From NCBI GenBank assembly GCA_015654745.1, contig JAATGH010000360.1, positions 1-51,636 of the forward strand: a stretch of 51,636 bases of DNA, written 5' to 3'. This DNA is from Enterobacterales bacterium (GTDB lineage: Bacteria > Pseudomonadota > Gammaproteobacteria > Enterobacterales > Enterobacteriaceae). The translations under genes and the position numbers were made by a program. Below, one piece after another: positions 24,535 to 34,014 of the stretch (position 1 is its first letter; the number at the start of each line of letters is the position of its first letter). The notes beneath the pieces are model-generated. The model saw only the letters and a list, made by a program, of their open reading frames with translations. It was not told the origin of the DNA and did no database searches.

Positions 24535-25381
24535 TCAATCAGACCATGCACCGCTTTATTCGTACCCTGCCCTCTCATTGTGCAGTTCGCTCCCGGGCGA
24601 AGCAACGGCGGTTTTGTCTTTATAGGTATCCCTCAGAGTTTCGCAAGGAACGATATCTACTGTATCCTGGCGGCACGCGGCAGTAAGGCTTGGGGCAAGG
24701 TTATTCCAGGCCATCCTATTTTTCCTGAAAAAAATCCCATAAGGGTTTATCATCGTTTTTAAAAGGGGCACTAAAAATCTCGATAACATTCAAAAAGCAT
24801 TTTTATAATTATTTCAAAACATTACCAAAGTGACATCTTTATGTAATAAACATTATGTGAATATGAAATGTCGCTAGAAATATATTTCCCTCGTTTGATA
24901 AGAATTACTAATTTGTATTCTAATAAATACTATGTAAATAAGAAAAATCTGAGTAAAATCTTGTTTTTATCGTTTACCAACAAAACTTAAAAAAATAAAT
25001 CAATGTTATCAATAGCTTAATTAATGAAATTTCACTGTGCGAAATTTACGCCGAAAGAGCGACAATCCAAGATAGGGAAAAAACTAGAAAATCTTATTCT
25101 ATCCGAGCTTAACTATTGCCCATACCCTACCCATCAAGGCCATTCGTCATTAATCTGACTTAATAATCTAGAGCAATGCAAAATGTATCTAAATATTTCT
25201 ACACCTTGCAAATAGTCTTTGCCTTACATTACTATCTCGGATTAGCGTTATTTTTCAGTACGTTTATGCAAGGTGGGCACTAAAATTAACACCAGGTGTA
25301 GTGAAATTTCAATTTGCCGACGATTTGTGTCAGATGTTAATAACTACGGTTGCTACACATGCTTTTTGGTAAAGGTCATTA
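24535..25381. other. Long AT-rich intergenic region
   Basis: 847 bases without a credible gene. The left third has moderate GC and open frames on both strands that match nothing I know; the rest is strongly AT-rich. Near the right end lie CACCTTGCA (25202-25210) and its exact inverse TGCAAGGTG (25267-25275), and the dyad ACACC-A-GGTGT (25289-25299), all upstream of the GlxA-like regulator. Confidence 0.5.
25202..25299. promoter_or_regulatory. Inverted repeats upstream of the GlxA-like regulator gene
   Basis: A 9-bp perfect inverted repeat (25202-25210 and 25267-25275) is separated by 56 bases, about five helical turns, allowing looping. A compact ACACC-A-GGTGT dyad follows at 25289-25299. 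All share the CACC/GGTG core, so they may be several copies of one operator, about 80-180 bases before the start codon. Confidence 0.4.
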
Positions 25382-26380
25382 ATGATGCCTAATCAACCCC
25401 TCGCTAAAATAATAGTTATACTAAGTATTCCTCCTATTGATCTTTTCAATATCGTAGGACCGATGGAAGTATTTCGTCTGGCTAATTGCCTGACAGAAAA
25501 AAAAATGCCCTATCGCGTCGAGCTGGTCTCCGCCGGAAGCGATAAACAGATTGAAAGCGAATCTGGAATAAGCCTGATAGGGCATTCGACGTTAGCTGAT
25601 AAAAAATGGAAAAGTTCAGTAATCGATATCGATACATTGATCATTAGTACCAATATCGACACAATGGGGATGTACCCACCTCACACCATTGATTGGATCA
25701 GCGCGCAAGAAAACCGCGTCAGGCGCATTTGTACTGTCTCAGGGGGAATTTTTGCTTTAGCACAGACCGGCATGCTTGATGGTAAACATGTCACCACCCA
25801 CTGGCGCGTTATGGATGAATTTGCCAAGCATCACCCGCGGGTGCATGTGGAGGATCAGCCCATTTGGGTCAGGGATGGGAATATCTACTCCTCAGCCGGC
25901 ATGTCTTCCGGTATTGATCTGGCGTTAAACCTGATTGCCGACGATCACGGCGAAGCCTTGGCGGCGGAAGTGACTAAAGAAATGGTATTGTTTCTTCGGC
26001 GCCCCGCCGATCAGGCGCAACTTAGTTATTCGCTTATGGCTCAAGATTCTCATCATCGCAGTGTTAAAACGCTGCAACCCTGGATACATGAGCACCTTAC
26101 GCAGGATCTGACCGTAAACGTATTAGCCGATCAGCTTGCCATGAGCCGCAGCACCTTGATCAGAATTTTCAAACATGAACTCAATACCACACCGGCAAAA
26201 TATATCGAAAATATTCGGATCGAAACCGCCCAGCGCTTTTTGCAAATGACCAATATGAGCTTGGATCAAATTGCGACCAAGTGCGGTTTCACCAGCGCGG
26301 ACGTCTTTCGGCGGGTATTTCAACGTAAATGGGGTATGAGTCCGCTCAGTTATCGTCAACAGCTAAAACAACCACAATGA
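25382..26380 (+). CDS. GlxA-family regulator (DJ-1/PfpI domain plus AraC-type HTH)
   Basis: A 332-residue regulator. Residues about 10-180 form a class-I glutamine-amidotransferase-like (DJ-1/PfpI) domain, starting with P-P-I-D-L-F-N-I-V-G-P-M-E-V-F; the nucleophile-elbow position is Cys in C-T-V-S-G-G-I-F-A-L-A. Residues about 225-325 contain two AraC helix-turn-helix units: L-A-M-S-R-S-T-L-I-R-I-F-K and I-A-T-K-C-G-F-T-S-A-D-V-F-R-R-V-F. Members include GbdR, CdhR and ArgR-type activators of betaine, carnitine and arginine catabolism. No such target adjoins it, so what it regulates is open; it may act at a distance on the choline locus. Confidence 0.9.
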   Translation: MMPNQPLAKIIVILSIPPIDLFNIVGPMEVFRLANCLTEKKMPYRVELVSAGSDKQIESESGISLIGHSTLADKKWKSSVIDIDTLIISTNIDTMGMYPPHTIDWISAQENRVRRICTVSGGIFALAQTGMLDGKHVTTHWRVMDEFAKHHPRVHVEDQPIWVRDGNIYSSAGMSSGIDLALNLIADDHGEALAAEVTKEMVLFLRRPADQAQLSYSLMAQDSHHRSVKTLQPWIHEHLTQDLTVNVLADQLAMSRSTLIRIFKHELNTTPAKYIENIRIETAQRFLQMTNMSLDQIATKCGFTSADVFRRVFQRKWGMSPLSYRQQLKQPQ

Positions 26381-26408
26381 AGATCCCCCGAGATAAGCTG
26401 CGTTGGCA

Positions 26409-27092
26409 TTACTCGGCGGCAGGAGGTTCGAGAATGGGTTGAGTCGGCTTTGGGGTGGCTGAGGGCGTTAGGGCAGAGGATTGTTTCACACTGGCCAAAT
26501 CTTTTCCATCCATCTGCCCCGTGACCCAACTGGCAATATTCTGGTAAGGAACAAAAAGACTTTGATTTCGCTGCCGGTGCGTGGCGGTAAATACGCCAAT
26601 GACCGCGCCATCGCCGCCGTACACGGGACCGCCGCTCATACCTTGAATCCCGCCCGCGTCGGTCAACGCCATTTTGCAACTGGTTCCGGGTTTATCCCAC
26701 CAGCCGAACTCCTGTAAGGTGCCGGAAGATGACGTAGGCATCGACGTATAGGCATTATAGCCGTAGAGCTTAAGTTGTTCGCCTTTTACCGCCGACTCAA
26801 GCTTGGGTAGGGTGCGGCCAGTATTATCGTGATAGATTATCGCCACGTCACAGGTTGGATTATAGGCCTTTACCCGCACCATCATGATCTTGGCCACATG
26901 TCCCGCAGTGAGGCTGTAATGGTCGGTAAGGGGAAAACTGGAGCCAATCGCGCCGGCCAGTACAGGGATGCCGATAAAATGAAGATCGGCTTTGGCGCCG
27001 GCGTTCTGATCCACCTGATAATGTCCTACCGCGCTACAACCCGTGAGTAAGCCGGTAAGGACCAGTATCAAGCTTGAGAGGTACATTTTCAT
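26409..27092 (-). CDS. Trypsin-like serine protease lipoprotein
   Basis: About 227 residues from ATG 27092. The signal peptide ends in the lipobox L-L-T-G-C with acylated Cys19. The catalytic triad of a chymotrypsin-fold protease is visible: H65 in L-T-A-G-H, D82 in C-D-V-A-I-I, and S153 in G-M-S-G-G-P-V. The last 35 residues are a proline- and serine-rich tail. It would be tethered to the envelope and face the periplasm or surface. No PDZ domain is present, so it is not a DegP-type quality-control protease. Neighbours give no target. Confidence 0.85.
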   Translation of the reverse strand: MKMYLSSLILVLTGLLTGCSAVGHYQVDQNAGAKADLHFIGIPVLAGAIGSSFPLTDHYSLTAGHVAKIMMVRVKAYNPTCDVAIIYHDNTGRTLPKLESAVKGEQLKLYGYNAYTSMPTSSSGTLQEFGWWDKPGTSCKMALTDAGGIQGMSGGPVYGGDGAVIGVFTATHRQRNQSLFVPYQNIASWVTGQMDGKDLASVKQSSALTPSATPKPTQPILEPPAAE

Positions 27093-27339
27093 GTGATTAA
27101 ACCTGTAAATAACTCCATCCAGGAATAGCGCCAGACAATATTCCTTCATTAACCATAACCACCCGCGGTGCCCATAATTAACGACGAAACTCGGCCCGGT
27201 TAGCCATTCACATTTCCGTCATATTTTTCAGACGTTGTGTACAGAAAAATAGAAATCGCATTGATGTATGCGTTATTTAGAGGTAAGATTTTTTCGATTT
27301 TCTTACAATTAAAACAATTGGAAATAATCAAACACACGA

Positions 27340-27579
27340 CTATGCCGCCTGCTCCAGCGCCTGGTTATGGCTATCATTATCGGCAACTGAATAGCCTGTG
27401 ATACCGCTTTCCATTGGGTTTACCAGCGCCGAATCGGCATCGGTCCGGGCGGTATGATGGTGTCTTCCCTGTTTTTTCTTCCATTTTGGTAATGTTCGGC
27501 TTTGTATAAATTTTATATGCCGATAAAAGCTGTATGAAGCAATAACTATCAAAAATAGACACAAACCGAATTGGTTCAT
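27340..27579 (-). CDS. Small membrane-anchored hypothetical protein
   Basis: A 79-residue frame starting M-N-Q-F-G-L-C-L-F-L-I-V-I-A, with one N-terminal membrane helix, a basic stretch (K-W-K-K-K-Q-G-R) and a polar, histidine- and aspartate-containing tail. GAAGG lies about 11 bases upstream of ATG 27579, slightly long. No family is recognised. The position between AT-rich gaps and the membrane-anchor layout make it plausible, but it could be chance. Confidence 0.4.
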   Translation of the reverse strand: MNQFGLCLFLIVIASYSFYRHIKFIQSRTLPKWKKKQGRHHHTARTDADSALVNPMESGITGYSVADNDSHNQALEQAA

Positions 27580-27782
27580 AAAAAATCAACCTTCATTTTA
27601 GAGGTGTCGCTCAACAGGGAATTTTCGCCAAAGTTAATACTACCGTTATGGTTTTAAAGGTCTCACCCCATTTATTCGTTAATATTAGATCGCAAAAAAT
27701 GTCATATTTACGTAACAATCAGTCTCATTTGAACGTTATTTATCCCGAATGACGACCATAATAAACATCTAGGAAAATTCCT

Positions 27783-27977
27783 ATGTTTCAATCTTACGAC
27801 GATCTGCTCCTTTTTTTTGAGCGCCCCCGCCATTGCCGGTTTCGGCGAGAAAGCCTTTTGACGACCATACATTCAAGTGATTTGGGTCAGTCGGCATTTA
27901 TACGCATCCGTACCCTGCCGGTCTATGGAGAAATGCCTATTGTTTTTTTCCACTTAGGCGCCGATGCTCTGTTATAG
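27783..27977 (+). CDS. Possible 64-residue protein upstream of maa
   Basis: A short frame starting M-F-Q-S-Y-D-D-L-L-L-F-F, preceded by CTAGGA nine bases before the start. The ribosome binding site is embedded in a dyad, TAGGAA-AA-TTCCTA at 27770-27783, which could hide it in a hairpin. The product is not recognised and contains many arginines in the middle. It ends 26 bases before maa, so it might be a leader gene. Support is weak. Confidence 0.3.
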   Translation: MFQSYDDLLLFFERPRHCRFRRESLLTTIHSSDLGQSAFIRIRTLPVYGEMPIVFFHLGADALL

Positions 27978-28003
27978 ATGAATAGGTAATCAGAGGTGAA
28001 GGC

Positions 28004-28558
28004 ATGACCGAATTGGAAAAAATGCAGCGGGGGGAACGTTATTTTATCAACGACCCCCAACTGGTTGAGATAAGACACAATGTGAGAGATAACGTTGACC
28101 GCTACAATGCGCTCGGGCATCGGGAAGTCGTTCAACAGCAGGCGCTGCTGAAAGCAATATTTGCCGTTATCGGCGAAGACGTCCACGTTGAAAAAAATCT
28201 GCGCGTGGATTATGGGCTAAATACCCGCATCGGTAGCCACGTCTTTATCAATTTCGACTTTGTCTTGCTCGATTGCGCACCGGTGACCATAGGAAACCAC
28301 GTGTTTATCGGCCCCAACGTACAGCTTTTCACCGCGCATCATCCATTGGAACCCCAGGTGCGCGCACAGCATATCGGCTGGGCCGAGCCGATTGTACTTT
28401 GTGATAATGTCTGGATTGCGGGCGGCTGCACGCTTCTGCCGGGAGTGACCATTGGCGAGAACTCCACCGTCGGGGCCGGCAGCGTGGTAACGCGCTCCGT
28501 TCCACCTAATGTGGTGGCCTGCGGCAACCCCTGCAGAGTGCTAAGACGGCTAGCTTAG
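28004..28558 (+). CDS. maa: Maltose O-acetyltransferase-like protein
   Basis: A 184-residue left-handed beta-helix acetyltransferase of the Maa/LacA/NodL family. The N-terminal helical part (M-T-E-L-E-K-M-Q-R-G-E-R-Y) is typical of Maa. Hexapeptide repeats run from about residue 60; the catalytic His is in L-F-T-A-H-H-P-L, and the C-terminus has G-A-G-S-V-V-T-R-S-V-P and G-N-P-C-R-V-L. It uses acetyl-CoA to acetylate maltose, glucose or related sugars in the cytoplasm. AGGTGAAGG precedes the start. Its stop overlaps the convergent diguanylate cyclase gene by four bases. Confidence 0.88.
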   Translation: MTELEKMQRGERYFINDPQLVEIRHNVRDNVDRYNALGHREVVQQQALLKAIFAVIGEDVHVEKNLRVDYGLNTRIGSHVFINFDFVLLDCAPVTIGNHVFIGPNVQLFTAHHPLEPQVRAQHIGWAEPIVLCDNVWIAGGCTLLPGVTIGENSTVGAGSVVTRSVPPNVVACGNPCRVLRRLA

Positions 28559-30045
28559 TTAAATCCCGGGGTGGCCTGCGGATAATCATCGCTTATTTTG
28601 GCCTGATTGCGGCCTTGTTGTTTTGCTTCGTAGAGGGCGATATCGGCGCGCTCGATCACGTGATCAAGCGTCTCTTTAATGCGATGCTCAGCCACCCCAC
28701 AGCTGGCGGTGACACGTATCGTGCTGTTTTGTGTGTCGATTACCGCCTCGGCGATAAGCTGCACTAGCCTTTGCATGCGCAGCAGCGCTTCTTCTCCGGC
28801 GCACCCCTTAAGCAGCACCAGGAATTCATCCCCTCCCCACCGAAACACTCTATCCGAACGTCGCAGGCTGCCCACAACCAACTCGGCGACACGCTGCAGC
28901 ACCCGATCGCCCACCACATGCCCATGACGGTCATTAATTTGCTTGAAATGGTCAACATCAATAATGACCAGAGATAAGGGCAACCCATCATGGGATGAGG
29001 ATGTCCGTAATCGCTGAAAGTGATACTCAAATGATTGCCGATTCATAATGCCGGTGAGTTTATCGGTTGTGGCCATGTATTCCAGCCGCCGCTGGTAACC
29101 GCCAATGGTTAACCATATAAACAATAAAAAAAACGCGCTCACCACAATGCCGATGGCCATATTTTTTATTAAGGTGCTAAATAGCACACCCTCCAAAGGA
29201 TGGGTGCTTTGCTCCACCATGAGGTACCAGTCAAATTCCGGAATCAGTCGGGTGTTCAGTAGTATTTTTTTCCCCTGGTCCTGGTATTGATAGCTCCCCC
29301 CGGGTACCGTCAGGATCGACGTGGTCAGGGGACCTAATCCTTTCTGGAGCCGAATATTCATTGGCCGTTTAAAGGTGTTCCCGTGCAAGACCACCGCCCC
29401 GGTTTTATCGATAAAATAAATAGTGCGATTATAGCGTCGCTCATATTTTTCAATCAGCTGCTTGATTTTATTGACGGAAATACCAATGCCGGTGACACCG
29501 ATAAAATTCCCTTGATAATCTTTTACCTTGTGATTAACAAAAATATCCAGATGAGTGCGATCCTCCGGATCAGGACGCGCATCGATCAGATAAAGCTGGT
29601 CGTCCGGTAGGTCTTTTATATGAAAATACCAGCGATCCTGACCGGCCTGTTCAGATACCGTTTCAAGAATTTTCCTGGGATCATAGTAGCGGCGGGTTTT
29701 ATCGGAGATAAAAAAAGAAAAAATAGTATCAAACCGGCGATCGATTTCGCTGAGATAACGGATCATTGCCGCCGGATCTTGCTCTTTGTCCACCAATACC
29801 CAATCCCGAACGAAGGTGTCATGGGCCATCAGCGCCGAGATGAAAATGGGTTTTAACAGATCCTGCTGGATTTCGGAATAAACGTTGTCGCTGGTCAACG
29901 GCAGGGTATTTTCTTCTATCTCGGCATTTAACGAGCGGCGCGCCACTTCATAACTGCTCCAGCTGATAATCAAAAAGGCGATCATCAGCATCAACGAAAA
30001 CAGAATTATCGCTCGAGTCTTATTCAACCAATAAAGGCTATTCAT
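28555..30045 (-). CDS. Membrane diguanylate cyclase with periplasmic Cache sensor
   Basis: About 496 residues. A helix at residues 10-32 and another near 300-320 bracket a periplasmic double-Cache-like domain containing R-W-Y-F-H-I-K-D and G-V-T-G-I-G-I-S-V. The GGDEF domain (about 340-480) has the active-site loop R-W-G-G-D-E-F and, five residues earlier, R-R-S-D, an intact RxxD inhibitory site. It should make cyclic di-GMP in response to a small periplasmic ligand and be feedback-inhibited. Start 30045 is chosen since M-N-S-L-Y-W begins the natural signal-anchor. It is one of two such genes flanking a YciI gene. Confidence 0.92.
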   Translation of the reverse strand: MNSLYWLNKTRAIILFSLMLMIAFLIISWSSYEVARRSLNAEIEENTLPLTSDNVYSEIQQDLLKPIFISALMAHDTFVRDWVLVDKEQDPAAMIRYLSEIDRRFDTIFSFFISDKTRRYYDPRKILETVSEQAGQDRWYFHIKDLPDDQLYLIDARPDPEDRTHLDIFVNHKVKDYQGNFIGVTGIGISVNKIKQLIEKYERRYNRTIYFIDKTGAVVLHGNTFKRPMNIRLQKGLGPLTTSILTVPGGSYQYQDQGKKILLNTRLIPEFDWYLMVEQSTHPLEGVLFSTLIKNMAIGIVVSAFFLLFIWLTIGGYQRRLEYMATTDKLTGIMNRQSFEYHFQRLRTSSSHDGLPLSLVIIDVDHFKQINDRHGHVVGDRVLQRVAELVVGSLRRSDRVFRWGGDEFLVLLKGCAGEEALLRMQRLVQLIAEAVIDTQNSTIRVTASCGVAEHRIKETLDHVIERADIALYEAKQQGRNQAKISDDYPQATPGFN

Positions 30046-30260
30046 CGTTTTCACCTGGCGCACCGGCATGAGGCCGAAAAAGGGGGGATTTCACATAACG
30101 CTGCATAAATGAAACTACCCGATAGGCTTAGCAATATCCCACTATTATACTCGCTTAGGCCATTGATAAATTAACCTTGTTAGAATTAATGCCCTAGCAT
30201 ACTTCACAGCGCGAACAGAAGGTTTATTCTAAGTTCATCATAAACCGTGCGGAGTGACAG

Positions 30261-30545
30261 ATGTTCATCGTTGATCTAACTTATGAAGAACCTTTGGAGA
30301 AAGTTGAAGCATTGTTGGATGGGCACATCGCCTGGCTGCAAAAGCATTATGCCGCGGGTGATTTTGTCGCCTCCGGCAGAAAAGTGCCGCGCACCGGCGG
30401 AATCATCCTGACTAAAAGCCTGCCCAGAGCGGAGCTGGATAAAATCTTGGAGCAAGATCCCTTTGTCGCGGTAGCCAACTACAGCATAACCGAATTTGTT
30501 CCCTCGATGACCAGTGAAAACCTTAGCGCGCTTAAATCTCTTTAA
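30261..30545 (+). CDS. YciI family protein
   Basis: A 94-residue protein of the YciI/DGPF (dimeric alpha-beta barrel) family. H-I-A-W-L-Q-K-H-Y-A-A-G-D-F-V-A-S-G-R contains the conserved histidine and the G-D-x-x-x-S-G block. Most members are small cytoplasmic dimers without known chemistry; one has been described as a dehalogenase-like hydrolase. GGAG lies before the start. It is transcribed divergently from one diguanylate cyclase and convergently with the other. Confidence 0.88.
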   Translation: MFIVDLTYEEPLEKVEALLDGHIAWLQKHYAAGDFVASGRKVPRTGGIILTKSLPRAELDKILEQDPFVAVANYSITEFVPSMTSENLSALKSL

Positions 30546-30582
30546 GATTGGCCGGCCGGCAAGCGATACCGAACCAGGCTAT

Positions 30583-32145
30583 TCAGGCCACGATCACTTG
30601 ATTGCGGCCCTGTTTTTTCGCCCGGTAAAGCGCATCGTCCGCCAATTTCAGCGTCAAGGACGTCTCCCCTTGCTGCGGGACCCACAGCGCGACGCCTAAT
30701 GAAACGGTGATCTTTCCCACCCCGGAAAAGGTTGCCGCTTCCACATTGGCGCGCAGACGCTCGGCAATCTCCACGGCGGCGTCTCGACCGGTATCGGGCA
30801 ATAGTATCAGGAATTCCTCGCCGCCATTGCGGCACAGCGTATCAGAGGCGCGGGAGCCTTCGCGGAGATATTGAGTCAACTGCTTGATCACCTCATCCCC
30901 CACGGCGTGACCATAGTTGTCATTTACCCGTTTGAAATGATCAATATCCAGCGCGATAACCGCAAAGGCCTGTTTGGCGACATTGAAATATTCCAGGGCA
31001 AAGGTTAAGCCGCGCCGATTGAGCAGGCCGGTCAAGGGGTCGGTTTGAGCTTCCGTTCTGAGTTTGCCGATTTTATTTTGCAATAAACTTATCCCTAATA
31101 GCATCGCCCGTTTAAGCTGCGCCACTTCAAAATACCACGACGGTATGCGTTCGATTTCATCGGAGATCCCCACTCGGTCCATCTCATTGGCGCTACGGGC
31201 GAGCTGGCCCAGGGGTTGGGAAATCAAACGCGATAGGAGCCAGACGGCGAATAGCGTAATCAGCATCAGCGGCGCGGTGCGATTCAACACACTTAACATC
31301 AGCCCCTTAAGCGACAGCAGCGTGTTATCCGTAGTACGCACGGTAATGATCGCCCAATTGGCATTGGATACGCGCGCATAGCCTATCAGGCTGTTGATTC
31401 CCGTCGGGCTGTTTTCCTGCAGACTGCCGTCTTGGTTGTCGCCGATGACGTTACCCTTAAGTACGGGGGTAATTAATTGACCAACCCGGCGCGAGTCCTT
31501 GTGATATAAAATTTGTCCATCGCCATCCACCACAAAGGTATAGGCGTCCCTATCTTCATAATTCTGCGCCAGCAGTGTGTTGAGCACGCTTTTCTTCTTT
31601 AAATAAATGGCCCCGCCCACATAGCCCAGGTAATTACCCTGAGCATCATTAATTGGCGTGGAGACAAAAACGATCAGGTTCCCGGTAGTGGCAATATAAG
31701 GCTGGCTAATCTGCGGCGCTTTATTATTCAACGCCGCAAGCGCACCTGGGGTGGTAAGTTTACGCCCCTGCATTTGTAATGTTTCGGGCGAGGTGACCAA
31801 GACCACACCGGCGGAATTGACAATGACCACCGAATTGAACGTGTTGGTTTGTGATCGCAGGCGCTGTACTTCTTGTCGTAAAAAAGTCTTATTATCAATA
31901 TTATCGGCCAGTAGAGAGGCGCTATAGGCCAGCTGGCGTTGGGTACTGTCGAAGAACAGCGTAGTGACGGACGCGAGTTTGGCCGCGTACAGATGATTGG
32001 CGTCCAGGGAATTATCTATCAACAGTTGTCTTTGTACGCGATAGGTGGCAAAAAAGCCATTGGCTAAGGTTATCAAGGCGCTCATTACGGCAAGGATCAG
32101 GATAAGTCGCCTTAAATCCCAGTATAAAATAGGTCTTTTTTGCAT
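30583..32145 (-). CDS. Membrane diguanylate cyclase with dCache and HAMP domains
   Basis: About 520 residues. A first helix near residues 10-32 is followed by a large periplasmic dCache domain (A-N-H-L-Y-A-A-K-L-A to about 265), a second helix near 275-300, a HAMP-like linker (L-S-R-L-I-S-Q-P-L-G-Q-L-A-R-S-A-N-E-M) and a C-terminal GGDEF domain from about 365. The active-site loop is R-N-G-G-E-E-F, and R-A-S-D lies five residues upstream as an intact inhibitory site. No EAL domain is present. The frame opens 19 codons before M-Q-K-R-P-I-L-Y, which I take as the start. Ligand unknown. Confidence 0.92.
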   Translation of the reverse strand: MQKRPILYWDLRRLILILAVMSALITLANGFFATYRVQRQLLIDNSLDANHLYAAKLASVTTLFFDSTQRQLAYSASLLADNIDNKTFLRQEVQRLRSQTNTFNSVVIVNSAGVVLVTSPETLQMQGRKLTTPGALAALNNKAPQISQPYIATTGNLIVFVSTPINDAQGNYLGYVGGAIYLKKKSVLNTLLAQNYEDRDAYTFVVDGDGQILYHKDSRRVGQLITPVLKGNVIGDNQDGSLQENSPTGINSLIGYARVSNANWAIITVRTTDNTLLSLKGLMLSVLNRTAPLMLITLFAVWLLSRLISQPLGQLARSANEMDRVGISDEIERIPSWYFEVAQLKRAMLLGISLLQNKIGKLRTEAQTDPLTGLLNRRGLTFALEYFNVAKQAFAVIALDIDHFKRVNDNYGHAVGDEVIKQLTQYLREGSRASDTLCRNGGEEFLILLPDTGRDAAVEIAERLRANVEAATFSGVGKITVSLGVALWVPQQGETSLTLKLADDALYRAKKQGRNQVIVA

Positions 32146-32358
32146 CGTATTACTCACGCCGGCATGCTCTGTACCGGCTGCGTCCGCTGCCAGGGTAAAC
32201 ACTTAATTACCCATATTAGACGTTGCCAGCGGCACTGTAAAATGTCCTGACGCCATCCACCTTAGAATTGTAGCGGTAGCTCCCTATGCCCTACGTCTTC
32301 CCACCGGTTAGATCGCCAGGCGCGGTAGAGCACGCCACGGTGCGTGGCCGGGCGTCGC

Positions 32359-32916
32359 CTAAGGCGCATCCTGCAGCAGTTTCTTGTGTAGTTCAGCCGC
32401 CAGTACTTCTATCCGCTCCGTCAGATTTTTAGTCAGCGCGGTCAGTTCAGTATTTTGCCTCAGCAATGCCATCATTTGCGCCGAGGCCTGGGCCGCCTGG
32501 TCTTGACGTTGTGTATTCGCGACGGCCAGCGCCTCGCGATGCTCGGCATCAGCGTCGGAATGTGCTTTATCCCGCTCCGCCTGGCGAGTCTGCGCCAAGA
32601 GTATCAGCGGCGCGGCGTAGGCCGACTGTAGGCTAAACGCCAGGTTAAGCAAGATAAATGGATAAATATCAAAGCGGACCCAGCCGAAAGAGTTGATGCA
32701 GACCCAAGCGACCACGATCAGCGTTTGCGCGCCTAAAAAAACCGGTGTGCCGAAAAAACGCGCGAAGCCTTCAGCTTTGCGGGCGAACCAGCCATTGCCG
32801 AATGGCGCTGCCAAATGGGCATGTCGCCGATGGAAACGCAGATGATCCACTTTGATTGGCACGGGTAGAGCCGGCACCGTACCGTCCGGCGGGTTGATGT
32901 TGTCTTGATCACTCAT
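32359..32916 (-). CDS. DUF1003 domain membrane protein
   Basis: A 185-residue protein. The central part contains two close membrane helices (F-L-G-A-Q-T-L-I-V-V-A-W and Y-P-F-I-L-L-N-L-A-F-S-L-Q-S-A-Y-A-A-P-L), the DUF1003 hallmark with N-L-x-x-S-x-x-A-x-x-A-P-x-I-x-x-x-Q. The C-terminal 70 residues form an alanine- and glutamine-rich coiled coil starting R-Q-A-E-R-D-K-A. The function of the family is unknown. It diverges from the AEC transporter gene. Confidence 0.87.
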   Translation of the reverse strand: MSDQDNINPPDGTVPALPVPIKVDHLRFHRRHAHLAAPFGNGWFARKAEGFARFFGTPVFLGAQTLIVVAWVCINSFGWVRFDIYPFILLNLAFSLQSAYAAPLILLAQTRQAERDKAHSDADAEHREALAVANTQRQDQAAQASAQMMALLRQNTELTALTKNLTERIEVLAAELHKKLLQDAP

Positions 32917-33105
32917 GTTTTCATCCCTAAGCGCTTGCTCAACGCGAAATGATCATTATAGATACAGACCGTCGTTACGACGTATCTTAATTATGTAACC
33001 GAAAACCGCTCAGTGGCCATGCGGCAGGATAGATTTAACAGTGGGACGGGAACCCCGGCTAATGTATGATAAATGCATCTATTTTAGCCGCGCCGGGACA
33101 GCAAT

Positions 33106-34014
33106 ATGCTGGAAGTGCTCATAAAGGCCTTTTCTTTTTTTTTCATTATCGTTATTGGTTATCTTTTAAAGAAATATGGCGTTTTGCAGCGTTCTGATAG
33201 CGTGGCCTTATCAAAAATCATGATGAACCTGACATTACCCGCCGCGGTAATCACCGGATTTGCCAGTTTTACGGTGGATCATTCACTACTGATATTGGTA
33301 CTGATAGGGTTTGTCTGCAATATCATCTTGCTCTACGCTGGATACCTGATCGCCAGAAAACGCGATAACGATACCAAAGTGTTTTTTATGATCAACACGC
33401 CCGGCTACAATATCGGTTGTTTTACCCTTCCTTATGTACAAAGTTTTCTCGGCCCGGTAGGCATTGTCGCCACCTGTTTGTTTGATGCCGGGAATTCGGT
33501 AATTTGTACCGGCGGCAGCTATGTGGCCGCGGCCAACGCCACCGGCAATAGTACCGGACTTAAAAATACGTTTAAGCGGCTGTTCTCCTCCATCCCTTTC
33601 GATGTCTATATCATATTGCTGGTGGCCGCGTTATGTGGTTTCCATTTGCCAAGCCAGGTCACTATCCTGACGTCGATTATTGGCAACGCCAACCCGTTTC
33701 TCGCCATGCTGATAATCGGCATGATGTTGGAAATCAATATCTACCGCGCGCAGTTGAACAACGTCTATCGAGTGCTGGCCATGCGTTATGGCGCTGGCGC
33801 ACTCTTTTCGACATTGTTTTATTTTTACACCCCGCTGCCACTGGAAATTCGCCAGGTGCTGGCGGTAGCGGTGTTTGCTCCGCTGTCATCCCTGGCGCCA
33901 ATATTTACCGCGCGGGGCAGCAAGCTGGGAGCGGTATCCAGCTTTACCGGATCAATCTCCGTCTTTATCAGCATCATCATCATTACCACCCTGCTCACCG
34001 CCATGAAAGTGTAA
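33106..34014 (+). CDS. AEC family transporter
   Basis: A 302-residue membrane protein with about ten helices, of the auxin efflux carrier family, which in bacteria transports malate, malonate or other carboxylates and small metabolites. The N-terminal I-I-V-I-G-Y-L-L-K-K-Y-G-V-L segment followed by S-K-I-M-M-N-L-T-L-P-A and the internal G-Y-N-I-G-C-F-T-L-P motif are characteristic. Its gene is 138 bases upstream of nlpA on the same strand; whether they share a transcript is unclear. Substrate unknown. Confidence 0.87.
   Translation: MLEVLIKAFSFFFIIVIGYLLKKYGVLQRSDSVALSKIMMNLTLPAAVITGFASFTVDHSLLILVLIGFVCNIILLYAGYLIARKRDNDTKVFFMINTPGYNIGCFTLPYVQSFLGPVGIVATCLFDAGNSVICTGGSYVAAANATGNSTGLKNTFKRLFSSIPFDVYIILLVAALCGFHLPSQVTILTSIIGNANPFLAMLIIGMMLEINIYRAQLNNVYRVLAMRYGAGALFSTLFYFYTPLPLEIRQVLAVAVFAPLSSLAPIFTARGSKLGAVSSFTGSISVFISIIIITTLLTAMKV

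Noticed and set aside
24556-24789. Overlapping short frames on both strands in the long gap after the LysR gene
   Set aside because: No family, no start signal, and neither frame shows a codon pattern like its neighbours.
32334-32348. GCCACG/CGTGGC hairpin after the DUF1003 gene
   Set aside because: No T-run on either side, so there is not enough to call a terminator.
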